From NCBI GenBank assembly GCA_947258615.1, contig CAMYIX010000049.1, positions 1 to 43,490 of the forward strand: DNA of 43,490 bases. Reading direction: 5' to 3'. This DNA comes from an uncultured Ectothiorhodospiraceae bacterium (lineage in GTDB: Bacteria > Pseudomonadota > Gammaproteobacteria > UBA9214). The first letter of the stretch is position 1. The number at the start of each line of letters is the position of its first letter. Position numbers and translations under genes: made by a program. This document shows, piece after piece, positions 33,471-43,118 of the stretch. The notes under the pieces were generated by a model. That model did not search any database. It was not told the DNA's origin and worked only from the letters and a program-made list of their open reading frames with translations.

Positions 33471-35180
33471 ATGCAGGAAACCAACTATCTGATTGATGTA
33501 CTCGCCCTGCTCGGGGCCGCAGTCATCGCCGTCCCCCTGTTCCAGCGCCTCGGCCTGGGCTCGGTGCTGGGTTACCTGGTGGCAGGTGTGCTGGTCGGCC
33601 CCTGGGGCCTGGGGATCATCGACCAGGTCGAAGAGGTCCGGCACCTCGCCGAGTTCGGGGTGATTTTCCTGCTGTTCGTCATTGGCATCGAGCTGAAGCC
33701 GGCGCGCCTCTGGGTGATGCGCCGACTGGTGTTCGGTCTGGGCTCGGCGCAGCTGCTGCTGACCGGACTGGTGCTGGCCGGCCTGGCGCTGTGGTTCGGT
33801 GTCCCGGGCAAGACCGCCGTGGTGGTCGGCTTCGGCCTGGCGCTTTCCTCCACGGCCTTCGGCCTCCAGATCCTGAGCGAGCGCGGCCAGCTGGGATCGG
33901 TGAGCGGGCGCACCTCGTTTTCGGTGCTGCTGCTGCAGGACCTGGCCATCGTTCCCCTGCTCGCACTGGTCTCGCTGCTGGCACAGGACGCCTCGTTGGT
34001 GGAGGGCGTGGAATATGCGGTGCTGGAGGCCGCGCTGATTATCGCGGTCGTCATCCTGGTGGGGCGCTTCCTGCTCACCCCCCTGCTGAGGCTGGTGGCC
34101 GGCAGCCGGACCGCGGAGGTATTCACCGCCATGGCGATACTTACGGTGCTGGGAACGGCCTGGCTGATGTCGGTGGCGGGCCTGTCCATGGCGCTGGGCG
34201 CCTTCCTGGCCGGGCTGATGCTGGCGGACTCGCATTACCGTCACCAGGTGGTGGCCGATATCCAGCCTTTTCGCGGCCTGCTGCTGGGCCTGTTCTTCAT
34301 GTCGGTGGGTATGTCCATCGATTTTGGCCTGTTCCAGGACCAGGGACTGCTGATCGCCGGGTTGGTTGTGGGGCTGCTGCTGATCAAGGCCGTGCTGTTG
34401 TGGGGCCTGTGTCGGCTCATGCGCGTGGATGCCGTCAACGCCCTGCGCACTGCATTGCTGCTTTCCCAGAGCGGGGAATTCGGTTTCGTGCTGTTCGGGC
34501 TGGCCCTGGTCAACGGGGTCATGGCGCCGGAGCTGTTCCAGCTGCTGATGCCGGTGATCGCTTTGACCATGGTCACCACGCCCCTGATGGCGAATCTCGG
34601 CGAACACCTGGCGGCATTCATGAATCACAGGCCGGAGGGTCACGAGGTGAGCCTGGCGGGGATCGATACCGAACAGCCCTACGTTATCGTGGCCGGCTTC
34701 GGGCGGGTCGGCCGGCGGATTGCACGCATACTGGAGGCGGCCGGCATTTCCTACCTGGGAATGGAAAGCAACCCGGAGCGGGTCGCCCAGGGCCGTGCCG
34801 AGGGCTATTCGGTTTTTTACGGCGATGCCAGCCGGGTGGACGTGTTGCGGGCGGCCGGTGCCGAGCAGGCGCGGGTACTGGTCAGTACCCTGGACCAGAC
34901 CCTGCCCACCGTGCGCTTGGTCAGCGTCATGCGCCAGCACTATCCAGACACCCCGATCTACGCGCGTGGACACGACAGCATTCACTGCCAGGAACTGACC
35001 AGGGCCGGAGCCACCTTGGCCATTTCCGAGACCCTGGAAGCGAGTCTGCAACTCGGTGCCGCGGTGCTGGAAGTCAGCGAGGTGCCGGTCGATACCACCA
35101 GCGAACTGCTCGACAGCTTCCGCCGGAAATATTATGAGGAACAGGATGAGAACCCGCATCCGGAGGATCACGCCCTGTAG
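33471..35180 (+). CDS. Kef-type monovalent cation:proton antiporter with TrkA-N domain
   Basis: 569 residues. The N-terminal 380 or so form a CPA2 antiporter with about twelve helices (LGSVLGYLVAGVLVGPWGLG, EFGVIFLLFVIGIEL, LALSSTAFGLQIL, LLLQDLAIVPLL, LSMALGAFLAGLMLADS). A RCK/TrkA-N NAD-binding domain follows at about residue 405 (YVIVAGFGRVGRRIARIL). KefB/KefC relatives export K+ in exchange for H+ and are gated by glutathione adducts; whether this one is cannot be told. The ATG at 33471 begins the antiporter; the open frame upstream lies over hypE. The gene is divergent from hypE and followed by a P-type ATPase. Confidence 0.93.
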   Translation: MQETNYLIDVLALLGAAVIAVPLFQRLGLGSVLGYLVAGVLVGPWGLGIIDQVEEVRHLAEFGVIFLLFVIGIELKPARLWVMRRLVFGLGSAQLLLTGLVLAGLALWFGVPGKTAVVVGFGLALSSTAFGLQILSERGQLGSVSGRTSFSVLLLQDLAIVPLLALVSLLAQDASLVEGVEYAVLEAALIIAVVILVGRFLLTPLLRLVAGSRTAEVFTAMAILTVLGTAWLMSVAGLSMALGAFLAGLMLADSHYRHQVVADIQPFRGLLLGLFFMSVGMSIDFGLFQDQGLLIAGLVVGLLLIKAVLLWGLCRLMRVDAVNALRTALLLSQSGEFGFVLFGLALVNGVMAPELFQLLMPVIALTMVTTPLMANLGEHLAAFMNHRPEGHEVSLAGIDTEQPYVIVAGFGRVGRRIARILEAAGISYLGMESNPERVAQGRAEGYSVFYGDASRVDVLRAAGAEQARVLVSTLDQTLPTVRLVSVMRQHYPDTPIYARGHDSIHCQELTRAGATLAISETLEASLQLGAAVLEVSEVPVDTTSELLDSFRRKYYEEQDENPHPEDHAL

Positions 35181-35273
35181 TCGGCCCGGTCAGTCCAGCC
35201 ACGCCGTTTTCGTCTCCATCGGTTTCGGGTGGTGATAAGATCGCGCTGAGAGATTCTCACTACGGGTTTAGCC

Positions 35274-38117
35274 ATGCCGTTTGAAAACATACTCTTCACC
35301 GGTTTGCTGGTCCTGCTCGCCCTGGTCGTACTGGCCGTGGCCGCTACCCTGATCATTAAACGCCGCTACCGTGCAGCCGTCTCCAGCGAGGCGCAGGGTG
35401 CCTTGCTTGCTCGCCAGGGTACGGCATGGCATGCACTGGACGGCAATGACGTGCTGAAGTTGTTCAAGGTCGACCCGCAGGGCCTGGCGGATGTGCAGGT
35501 CGAGGCCGCGCTGGCGAAGTACGGGCCAAACCGCCTGCCCGAGCCCAAGGCCAGCAGCCCGCTGGTGCGTTTCCTGCTGCAGTTCCACAATGTGCTGATC
35601 TACGTGCTGCTGGCCGCCAGCGGCGTGACGGCGATGCTCGGCCACTGGGTGGACACGGGCGTGATCGTGGGTGTCGTGCTGATCAATGCGCTGATCGGCT
35701 TTGTGCAGGAAGGCAAGGCGGAGAACGCCCTGCGCGCCATACGCCGCATGCTGTCGCCGCAGGCCATGGTGTTGCGTTCCGGTAAACGGATCATGCTACC
35801 GGCCGAGCAGCTGGTGCCCGGTGATGTGGTGCTGCTGCAGTCGGGTGACAAGGTGCCTGCCGATTTGCGCCTGACCCGGGTCAAGGGCCTGCAGATACAG
35901 GAGGCGGTGCTCACCGGCGAATCGGTTGCGGTGGAAAAACAGATCGCCGCGGTTGCCGACGACGCCGTGCTGGGTGACCGGCTTTCCATGGCCTACTCGG
36001 GCACCCTGGTGACCTACGGCCAGGGGAGCGGTGTGGTAGTGGCGACGGGGGTTGGTACCGAGATTGGCCGGATCAGCGCCATGCTGGCGCGCGTGGAAAC
36101 GCTGACCACGCCACTGTTGCGCCAGATGGCGCAATTCGCGCGCTGGCTGACCGCCGCTATCATCGCCATCGCGGGTGCGACCTTCGCCTTTGGGGTTATG
36201 GCCCGCGACTACTCGGCGGCCGAGATGTTTCTTGCCGCGGTAGGACTGGCGGTGGCCGCGATCCCGGAGGGCCTGCCGGCCATCATGACCATCACCCTGG
36301 CCATCGGGGTGCAGCGCATGGCGCGCCGCAATGCCATCATCCGGCGCCTGCCGGCGGTCGAGACCCTGGGTTCGGTCACCGTCATTTGTTCGGACAAGAC
36401 CGGCACCCTGACACGCAACGAAATGACCGTGAAGGCGGTGGCCACCGCGACCGGTCTGTTCGAGGTCGGCGGGGTCGGCTACAACCCGCACGGGGGTTTC
36501 CAGATGGACGGTGTCGAGATCCGGCTCCGCGATTACCCTATCCTTTCCGAGCTGACCCGCGCCTCACTGCTGTGCAACGATGCCGCGCTGCACGAGCGTG
36601 AGGGCGAATGGGTCCTGCACGGCGACCCCACCGAGGGCGCCCTGCTGACCCTGAGTCTCAAGGCGGGACTGGATCCGGCCTTCGAGCAGCAGGCCTGGCC
36701 GCGCACGGATGTGATCCCCTTCGAATCCGAACACCGCTTCATGGCCACCCTGCATCATGACCATGCCGGGCACGGCTTCGCCTACGTGAAGGGGGCGCCG
36801 GAACGGCTGTTCGACATGTGCGCTCACCAGCGTTCCCGCGGTGAGGACGTTCCCTTCGACAGCGACTACTGGCAGGAACAGATAGATGTCATGGCCCGGC
36901 GCGGCCAGCGGGTGCTGGCGATCGCCTCACGGGTGGCCGAAACCACCCAGAGTGAGCTGAAATTCGACGACCTCGAGACCGGCCTGACCCTGCTCGGCAT
37001 CGTGGGCATCATCGACCCGCCGCGCGAAGATGCCATCCGGGCGGTCGAGCGCTGCCAGTCAGCCGGGGTCCGCGTCAAGATGATCACCGGTGATCATGCC
37101 GTGACAGCGGTGGCCATCGGGGGCCAGATGGGCATCGGCGACGGCGAGCGGGTGCTGACGGGTAACGAGATCGAGACCATGGATGACGTGCAGTTGCGCA
37201 ACGTGGTCAACCACGTGGACGTGTTTGCCCGTTCCAGCCCGGAGCACAAACTGCGTCTGGTACAGGCCCTGCAGGCCAACGGGCACGTGGTGGCGATGAC
37301 CGGCGACGGCGTGAACGACGCCCCGGCGCTGAAGCGCGCCGATGTCGGCACCGCCATGGGGCAGCAGGGGACCGAGGTGGCCAAGGAGGCCGCCGAGATG
37401 GTGCTGGCAGACGACAACTTCGCCTCCATCGCCCACGCCGTGGAGGAGGGCCGCACCGTCTACGACAACCTCAAGAAGGCGATCCTGTTCATCCTGCCCA
37501 CCAACGGCGGCGAGGCTCTGACCATCATCGCCGCCATCGCCGTCGGCCGCTCGCTGCCCATCACCCCGGTGCAGATCCTCTGGGTCAACATGATCACGGC
37601 GGTCACGCTGGCGCTGGCGCTGGCCTTCGAACCGCCCGAGAAGGGGGTCATGCACCGGCCGCCGCGTAACCCGCGCGAACCGCTGCTCACGGGCATGTTC
37701 ATCTGGCGCATCCTGTTCGTGTCCCTGATCCTGGTCTCCGGCACCTTCGGGCTGTTCATCTGGGAACGTAACCAGGGCGCGGACCTCGAGCTGGCGCGCA
37801 CCGTGGCGGTCAATACCCTGGTGATGTTCGAGATCTTCTACCTGTTCAATTCACGCTATATCTACGCCCCGGTGCTGAACCGCGCCGGCCTGTTTGGCAA
37901 TCGCTACGCCCTGATGGCCGTCGGTCTGCTGTTGTTCTTCCAGTTCTGTTTCACCTATCTTGGCCCCCTGCAGACCCTGTTCGGCACCATGGCCATCGAT
38001 GCCGCCACCTGGCTGCGCATTGTGCTGGTGGCCTCCTCGGTGCTGATCCTGGTGGAACTGGAGAAGTATTTCATCCAGCGTGTGCTGAAACGGAAGAATG
38101 AGCCAGGGAGGGCCTGA
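35274..38117 (+). CDS. Cation-transporting P-type ATPase (P2/Ca2+-ATPase-like)
   Basis: 947 residues. Order: an extra N-terminal helix (ILFTGLLVLLALVVLAVAAT), the cation-ATPase N-terminal domain (HALDGNDVLKLFKVDPQGL), an actuator with LTGESVAVEK, the PEGLP helix of type II pumps, the phosphorylation motif CSDKTGTLT (Asp374), then ITGDH, GDGVNDAP and a C-terminal six-helix bundle. The PEGLP motif points to Ca2+ (or Na+/K+) pumps rather than heavy-metal types, but the ion is not fixed. The extra leading helix is unusual for the family. It lies 93 bases after the antiporter, possibly co-transcribed. Confidence 0.93.
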   Translation: MPFENILFTGLLVLLALVVLAVAATLIIKRRYRAAVSSEAQGALLARQGTAWHALDGNDVLKLFKVDPQGLADVQVEAALAKYGPNRLPEPKASSPLVRFLLQFHNVLIYVLLAASGVTAMLGHWVDTGVIVGVVLINALIGFVQEGKAENALRAIRRMLSPQAMVLRSGKRIMLPAEQLVPGDVVLLQSGDKVPADLRLTRVKGLQIQEAVLTGESVAVEKQIAAVADDAVLGDRLSMAYSGTLVTYGQGSGVVVATGVGTEIGRISAMLARVETLTTPLLRQMAQFARWLTAAIIAIAGATFAFGVMARDYSAAEMFLAAVGLAVAAIPEGLPAIMTITLAIGVQRMARRNAIIRRLPAVETLGSVTVICSDKTGTLTRNEMTVKAVATATGLFEVGGVGYNPHGGFQMDGVEIRLRDYPILSELTRASLLCNDAALHEREGEWVLHGDPTEGALLTLSLKAGLDPAFEQQAWPRTDVIPFESEHRFMATLHHDHAGHGFAYVKGAPERLFDMCAHQRSRGEDVPFDSDYWQEQIDVMARRGQRVLAIASRVAETTQSELKFDDLETGLTLLGIVGIIDPPREDAIRAVERCQSAGVRVKMITGDHAVTAVAIGGQMGIGDGERVLTGNEIETMDDVQLRNVVNHVDVFARSSPEHKLRLVQALQANGHVVAMTGDGVNDAPALKRADVGTAMGQQGTEVAKEAAEMVLADDNFASIAHAVEEGRTVYDNLKKAILFILPTNGGEALTIIAAIAVGRSLPITPVQILWVNMITAVTLALALAFEPPEKGVMHRPPRNPREPLLTGMFIWRILFVSLILVSGTFGLFIWERNQGADLELARTVAVNTLVMFEIFYLFNSRYIYAPVLNRAGLFGNRYALMAVGLLLFFQFCFTYLGPLQTLFGTMAIDAATWLRIVLVASSVLILVELEKYFIQRVLKRKNEPGRA

Positions 38118-38138
38118 TTAAGGAAGCCTTGATTGGCT

Positions 38139-38259
38139 CTTCCCCGAATCGAGTGGGTAGATTACCGTTGTAGGGCCGAATTCATTCGGCCAACAACCTT
38201 GCCATCAGAAGGAATGCGTCTCGTCTGAATTGATGTGTTACCCACTCAATCAGGGGAAG
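38139..38259 (+). mobile_element. MITE-like element B, copy 3 (internally deleted)
   Basis: 121 bases with the same ends as 12213-12588, in the same orientation, and the same GGCCGAATTCATTCGGCC hairpin, but the transposase-derived core is missing: the left third joins directly to the right third at CAACAACC. It lies 22 bases after the P-type ATPase stop. Confidence 0.82.
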
Positions 38260-38273
38260 ACCCAAAAAATAAT

Positions 38274-38330
38274 TATTCACCGCACGACTGCATGGATGCA
38301 GGAGGTAGAGTAACGCATGGAGCAGTTACC
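38274..38330 (+). repeat. Repeat module C, copy 3
   Basis: TTCACCGCACGACTGCATGG followed by ATGCAGGAGGTAGAGTAACG and CATGGAGCAGTTACCGA, very close to the module at 6036-6101. It runs directly into GAGAACGCAGAGAACGCAGA, a degenerate module A arm. With the reversed arm at about 38471-38497 and the reversed module at 38538-38575 it makes a long imperfect inverted repeat. Confidence 0.7.
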
Positions 38331-38500
38331 GAGAGAACGCAGAGAACGCAGAGAAAATAATTGCTAAATAAAACATCAAACCATCGTTGGTCGATTGACC
38401 TGACCACTCTGGTTAAGTCTCAAATGGTTGAGAGTTTTTAACATTATTCTTGTTTTATGGTTTGTTCTTGCTCGGCGTTCTCCGCGTCTCCGCGGTGAGT
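38331..38500. repeat. Repeat module A, diverged copy
   Basis: The left arm is degenerate (GAGAACGCAGAGAACGCAGA); the right arm, GCGTTCTCCGCGTCTCCGCG followed by GTGAG, ends near 38499. The spacer differs from the copies at 6.1 and 6.7 kb and contains GGTTAAGTCTCAAATGG. No coding frame is supported. Confidence 0.6.
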
Positions 38501-38537
38501 GTTTTTTATTATAAATTTCTTTGCGCCCATTGCGCCT

Positions 38538-38575
38538 TTCGGCAATTGCTCCTGCATTGCTCTACCTCCTGCATG
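38538..38575 (-). repeat. Repeat module C, copy 4 (partial); rest of the gap empty
   Basis: TTTCGGCAATTGCTCCTGC and ATTGCTCTACCTCCTGCA match the complement of 6036-6101. From 38576 to 38856 further fragments recur (CTCGGTAACTGCTCCTGCG at about 38632, ACCTCCTGCAGTCG at about 38731), but no gene is visible. The whole gap between the ATPase and hypF (739 bases) is repeat-derived. Confidence 0.6.
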
Positions 38576-38856
38576 GCCCAGGCCAGCCTCTCGACCGGTT
38601 CCCGGTCTCACCTTCTCCCTGTCATTGTGTTCCTCGGTAACTGCTCCTGCGACGCCTAAAGCGCCTACTGTTGGTGCTCTCGGCTCTGGCATCCTGCTTC
38701 GCTCTACCGAGTCCTTCCATGGACTCGTACCTCCTGCAGTCGTTTTGGGCATCCTGCCCTCTCGCGACACTTGTATGTCCATACACATCGTCCATGCAGT
38801 CGTCGCAATGACGGCTTGATCAGACTTTCCCAAGGGGTTACCTGAAGATAGCGGCG

Positions 38857-41145
38857 TCAGTGCAGTGCGGCGTATTCGATGACCTGGCCGAAGCTGAGCC
38901 CGGCATCGTTGACCGGGATGGCTTCCGGCAGGGTCACATCGAAGCCGTCAGCTTCCAGCAATGCCATGGTCTGTTCTGTCAGCACGCGGTTCTGGAACAC
39001 GCCGCCTGACAGGCCGACGTGGTTAATCGCATACGCAGAACGCGCACGGCGCGCCTGTTGCAACAGGGTATTCGCCAGGCTGGCATGAAAGCAGGCGGCG
39101 CGCCCGGCAAGGCTGCGCGAGGCATCGAGCAGCATCGGCAGCAACGCTTCCCAGTTGCTGGTCCACAGTCCCGATGCCAGTTGCACCAGCGGCAGCTCGA
39201 CCGGTTCGGCCGGACCCTGGCACGCCGCCTCCAGCAGCATCGGGCCCTGACCCTCGTAGCTCGCCTCCCTGCATACACCGGTGAGGGCCGCAGCGGCATC
39301 GAACAGCCGCCCGGCCGCCGTGGTCTGCGGCGTATTGAGTCGTTGCCGCCAGGCCTGTTGCAGCAGGTTGGCCTGCGCCGGCAAGCCGTTCCATTTCCGC
39401 CCGGTCTCCCAGCACAGCGCGGCGGCGCTGCGCCAGGGTTCACGGCCGGCACGTTCTCCCCCGGGCAGGTGGAAGGGGCGCAGGCTGGCAAAGCGCTGCC
39501 AGTGGCCGGGGCGACCGCGCAGGGCCTCACCACCCCAGAGGGTGCCGTCCTCGCCGTAGCCGATACCGTCCCAGGTGAACACCAGCCAGTCATGCTCTGC
39601 GCCACTCGCATGGCAGGCCGAGGCATGGGCGTGATGATGGAAGACCTGCGCCAGCGGCAGGCCGCAGCGTTGCGCCCAGCGGGCGGTGGCATAACCGGGG
39701 TGGGCGTCGCAGACCACGGCCTCGGCCGTGACCCCGTACAGGCGCTGCAGGTCGGCCACGGCCTGTTCGAACACCTCGAGGCTGCGCGGCGTATCCATGT
39801 CGCCGATATGCGGCGAAATCACGACGCGGTCCTGCCAGGCCAGTGCCACGGTGTTTTTCATGTGGCCGCCCACCGCGAGCACCGGCCGGTCCAGGATGCA
39901 GGGCAGCTCCCGCTCCAGCGGCGCCGTGCCGCGCCCCAGGCGCAGCGGCCGCGGCCGGTCCGCGATGACGCGGTACACCGGGTCGTCGGCCGGGCGCTGG
40001 ATCGGCCGGTCGTGATGCAGGAAGGCCTCGGCCACGTGGCCCAGGCGCTGCTCGACCTCGTGGTTTTCGGTCAGTACCGGTTCGCCACTGAGGTTGGCCG
40101 AGGTGGCCACCAGCGGCGCCTTGATCCCGTCCAGCAGCAGGTGGTGCAGCGGGCTGTAGGGGAGCATGACACCGATTTCGTCCAACCCGGGTGTCAGCAG
40201 GGGGGACAGCGTGCACCCCGGCCTTTTGCGGGCCAGGACGATGGGACGTTCCGCGGACAACAGGCGTTTGGTATGTGCCGGTGACAGGTGCACCGCATCG
40301 CTCACCCACGCGAGCGGCTGGTCCGGGTCGGCCGGAAACATCACGGCCAGCGGTTTTTGCGGACGCGGTTTGCGGCTGCGCAGGTGGGTGATCGCTGCCT
40401 CGCTGCGGGCGTCGCACAGCAGGTGGTAGCCGCCGATGCCCTTGACCGCGACCACCCGGCCGTCGCGCAGGGCGACCAGGCAGGCGTCCAGTGCCGCTGC
40501 ATTGCCCGGGATGACTTCCCCGCTACGGGCCTGAAAACTCAGGCCGGGCCCGCACGCCGGGCAGGCCACCGGTTCCGCATGGAAGCGCCGGTCGGACGGG
40601 TCCCGGTATTCCGCGCGGCAGGCCGGACACAAGTCAAAGCCGGCCATGGTGGTGGCGGCGCGGTCATAGGGCAGGGCGCGGATCAGGGTGTAACGCGGCC
40701 CGCACTGGGTGCAGTTGATGAAGGGGTAACGGTAGCGCCGGTCGGCGGGATCGTTCAGTTCGACCAGGCAGTCCGGGCAGGTGTGCAGGTCCGGTGGGAC
40801 GTGGATCTGCACCGTGCCCTGGCTAAGGCTGTCGAGGATCTCGAAGCCGGCCAGGTCGAGCGGTTCAGCCGGCGTATCCGATGCCAGCCGGGGTCGGGAC
40901 AGGGGCGGGGTGTCGACCAGGAGTTCACGGACGAAGCCGGCCACGGCATCCGGCCCGCCCTGGACATGGATTTCCACCTCGCCGACCCGGTTGCGTACCC
41001 AGCCGGCCAGGCCGTGCACGCATGCCAGGCGATAGATGTAGGGCCGGAATCCGACCCCCTGTACGCGGCCGTTGATGACCAGGCGGCGGGCGGCGTGGGA
41101 CTTGTTATCCCGCGAGGCCGGGACCGTGCCGTTAGCGCTGGTCAC
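38857..41145 (-). CDS. hypF: Carbamoyltransferase HypF
   Basis: 762 residues, family-typical. In order: acylphosphatase domain (RLVINGRVQGVGFRPYIYR, about 20-110), two zinc-finger pairs (CPDC...CTQC and CPAC...CPAC, about 125-195), a YrdC-like domain (KGIGGYHLLCDA..., RKPRPQKPLAVMF), and a Kae1-like domain with HHHAHASACH and the closing GLSGGVFQNRVLTE. It makes carbamoyl-adenylate from carbamoyl phosphate and hands it to the HypE C-terminal Cys. It starts at GTG 41145, immediately after the hypD stop (TGAGTG), so the two are coupled. It is the last gene of the hypA-B-D-F unit. Confidence 0.96.
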   Translation of the reverse strand: MTSANGTVPASRDNKSHAARRLVINGRVQGVGFRPYIYRLACVHGLAGWVRNRVGEVEIHVQGGPDAVAGFVRELLVDTPPLSRPRLASDTPAEPLDLAGFEILDSLSQGTVQIHVPPDLHTCPDCLVELNDPADRRYRYPFINCTQCGPRYTLIRALPYDRAATTMAGFDLCPACRAEYRDPSDRRFHAEPVACPACGPGLSFQARSGEVIPGNAAALDACLVALRDGRVVAVKGIGGYHLLCDARSEAAITHLRSRKPRPQKPLAVMFPADPDQPLAWVSDAVHLSPAHTKRLLSAERPIVLARKRPGCTLSPLLTPGLDEIGVMLPYSPLHHLLLDGIKAPLVATSANLSGEPVLTENHEVEQRLGHVAEAFLHHDRPIQRPADDPVYRVIADRPRPLRLGRGTAPLERELPCILDRPVLAVGGHMKNTVALAWQDRVVISPHIGDMDTPRSLEVFEQAVADLQRLYGVTAEAVVCDAHPGYATARWAQRCGLPLAQVFHHHAHASACHASGAEHDWLVFTWDGIGYGEDGTLWGGEALRGRPGHWQRFASLRPFHLPGGERAGREPWRSAAALCWETGRKWNGLPAQANLLQQAWRQRLNTPQTTAAGRLFDAAAALTGVCREASYEGQGPMLLEAACQGPAEPVELPLVQLASGLWTSNWEALLPMLLDASRSLAGRAACFHASLANTLLQQARRARSAYAINHVGLSGGVFQNRVLTEQTMALLEADGFDVTLPEAIPVNDAGLSFGQVIEYAALH

Positions 41146-42270
41146 TCAGGGTGTTGCTGCGGCCTGTGTCGGCCGCGCCGCCGGTTCGCGCAGGCCGTTG
41201 CTCCACCAGATCCGGCAGGCGCCTTCGTCGGAGACCATGCACGGCCCGATGGGGTGCTGCGGCCGGCAGGCGACCCCGTACAGCCGGCATTCATTGGGGT
41301 AGATCCTGCCCAGCACCACCTGGGCACAATCACAACCCGGCGGCATTTCACCGGCGCGTTTGCGGGCCTCGTCGGCATAGGAAGGAAAATGGTGGCGGGC
41401 GTCGTGCGCCCGGTAGGCGGTATTGAGGGCAAATCCGGAGTCGGGGATGACACCGATGCCACGCCAGTTGGCATCGCTGACGTCGAGGGCCTGTTGCAGC
41501 TGTTGCCGTGCGCTGCGGTTGCCGCCGGGCCGGACCAGTTCCGGGTAGCAGTTGTCCAGGAAGCGCCGGTCTTCCAGCAGCTGGCGCAGGGTGGAATACA
41601 GGGCGGCCAGCAGGCTTTCCGGCGTGAACCCGGCCACTGCCGCGGGGATGCCGTGCTGCTCGACCACGAAGGCCCATTCCTCGGGACCCATGACCGTGGC
41701 CACGTGGCCCGGCGCGACCAGGGCGTCGAAACCGGGCTGTCCCGAATCCAGCAGCAGGGCGACCGCGGGCCAGGTGAGACGGCCGGACAGCAGCACCAGC
41801 AGGTTGTCCGGCGCACCCTCGACCAGCAGGGCGGCGACCGGGGCGGTGGTGGTCTCGAAACCGGCGGCAAAGAACACCACCGGTTTTTCCGGGTGCGCGC
41901 GCGCTATCCGGGCCGCTTCCGCGGGCGAGGCGATGGGACGCACATCGGCGCCCAGGCTGCGTGCCTGTTCCAGGGAGCGCGCCTCGCATTTGGGGGCGTT
42001 GACCGGGACGCGCAGCATGTCGCCGAAGGCCACCAGGATGATGTCTTCATTGAGCGCCAGCTGGATGGCCTCGAACACGTCCTCTTCGGGACAGATGCAC
42101 ACCGGGCAGCCCGGGCCGGGGATCAGTTCGATATTCTCTGGCAGGGCGCCGCGCAGGCCGGCGAGGCTGATGGCGCGTTCGTGTCCACCACAGACATTCA
42201 TAATCCTGACGCGCGCTGGCAGCGCCAGGGCGTGGATGCGTTCCAGCCAGTGGCGTGCAGGATCGCTCAT
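41146..42270 (-). CDS. hypD: Hydrogenase maturation protein HypD
   Basis: 374 residues. HypD holds a [4Fe-4S] cluster and is the scaffold on which the Fe(CN)2CO group is built, normally with HypC. C27 in NVCGGHE, GPGCPVCICP (C55, C58, C60) and the C-terminal cysteines (CMVSDEGACRIWW) are present. The ATG at 42270 (MSDPARHWL) is chosen over 42324, which overlaps hypB. It lies seven bases after hypB and abuts hypF. A hypC, often encoded just upstream of hypD, is absent here. Confidence 0.95.
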   Translation of the reverse strand: MSDPARHWLERIHALALPARVRIMNVCGGHERAISLAGLRGALPENIELIPGPGCPVCICPEEDVFEAIQLALNEDIILVAFGDMLRVPVNAPKCEARSLEQARSLGADVRPIASPAEAARIARAHPEKPVVFFAAGFETTTAPVAALLVEGAPDNLLVLLSGRLTWPAVALLLDSGQPGFDALVAPGHVATVMGPEEWAFVVEQHGIPAAVAGFTPESLLAALYSTLRQLLEDRRFLDNCYPELVRPGGNRSARQQLQQALDVSDANWRGIGVIPDSGFALNTAYRAHDARHHFPSYADEARKRAGEMPPGCDCAQVVLGRIYPNECRLYGVACRPQHPIGPCMVSDEGACRIWWSNGLREPAARPTQAAATP

Positions 42271-42277
42271 GGCGCGC

Positions 42278-43087
42278 TCAGGTTGTCGTTCCGACGGAGG
42301 TGGTGGTGCCGGCGCGCCTGTCATCCGCGCCGGGAGCGGGCTCCCGGACCGCGGTTATTTCGTGGCCCAGCCACTCCAGCCAGGTTTCCATGCCGGTGCC
42401 GTTTTTCGCCGACAGTTCCATCACCGGTGCCGGGTTGGCGAGGCTGTGGACATGGCGCCGGGCGGCTGCGGGATTGAAATCGTCCAGCACCGGGAGCAGA
42501 TCGCACTTGCTCAGCAGGACCAGGTCGGCGGCCCGGAACATCACCGGGTACTTGGCCGGTTTGTCATCCCCTTCCGGTACCGATAGCAGCACCACATTGC
42601 GGTGCTGGCCGAGATCAAAACTCGCCGGGCATACCAGGTTGCCGACGTTCTCGATGAATACCAGGTCCAGGCCGGACAGGTCCAGGTGGTGGAGGGCGTC
42701 ATGCACCATGTGGGCATCGAGGTGACAGGCGCTGCCGGTCGTGATCTGGATCGCCTCCACACCGCGGGCACGGATGCGCTCGGCGTCGTTCTCGGTCTCC
42801 AGGTCGCCCTCGATCACCGCCATGGAGAATTCACTGCCCAGGGCGGCGATGGTGGACTCGAGCAGGGCGGTCTTGCCGGCGCCCGGGGCGGACATCAGGT
42901 TGACGGCCAGCACGCCGTGGCGATCGAAGTGGCTGCGGTTGTGTCCGGCAGCGTGGTCGTTCTCGTGCAGCAGGCCGCGCAGCACACTGACCGCTTCGCG
43001 ACCACTCCCGGTCTTCGAAAGTTTCCCGCCTGGCGCAACCAGGTGGGCATTGCCGTGGGTTACATTACAACCGCAGGTATCGCACAT
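42278..43087 (-). CDS. hypB: Hydrogenase nickel incorporation GTPase HypB
   Basis: 269 residues. It begins MCDTCGCNV, the N-terminal high-affinity Ni site (C2, C5, C7), followed by a modest His-rich stretch (HENDHAAGHNRSHFDRH, 41-57), then the G domain with P-loop SAPGAGKT (66-73), VIEGDLETENDA, FIENVGNLVCPASFDLG and SKCDLL. It works with HypA to deliver Ni to the large-subunit precursor. It lies 31 bases after hypA and seven before hypD. Confidence 0.96.
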   Translation of the reverse strand: MCDTCGCNVTHGNAHLVAPGGKLSKTGSGREAVSVLRGLLHENDHAAGHNRSHFDRHGVLAVNLMSAPGAGKTALLESTIAALGSEFSMAVIEGDLETENDAERIRARGVEAIQITTGSACHLDAHMVHDALHHLDLSGLDLVFIENVGNLVCPASFDLGQHRNVVLLSVPEGDDKPAKYPVMFRAADLVLLSKCDLLPVLDDFNPAAARRHVHSLANPAPVMELSAKNGTGMETWLEWLGHEITAVREPAPGADDRRAGTTTSVGTTT

Positions 43088-43118
43088 GGTTTTCTCTCCG
43101 CAATCCAGGAATCCCGCG

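Noticed and set aside
33288..35171. A 961-codon open frame on the minus strand continuing upstream of hypE
   Set aside because: The part above 33287 is rich in His, Gln and Gly, lies opposite the well-supported Kef-type antiporter, and matches no family. It is a shadow of GC-rich coding DNA; only the hypE part is real.
40288..42477. A 729-codon plus-strand frame opposite hypF and hypD
   Set aside because: It is antisense to two certain genes and has the low-complexity Gly/Arg/Ala make-up of shadow frames.
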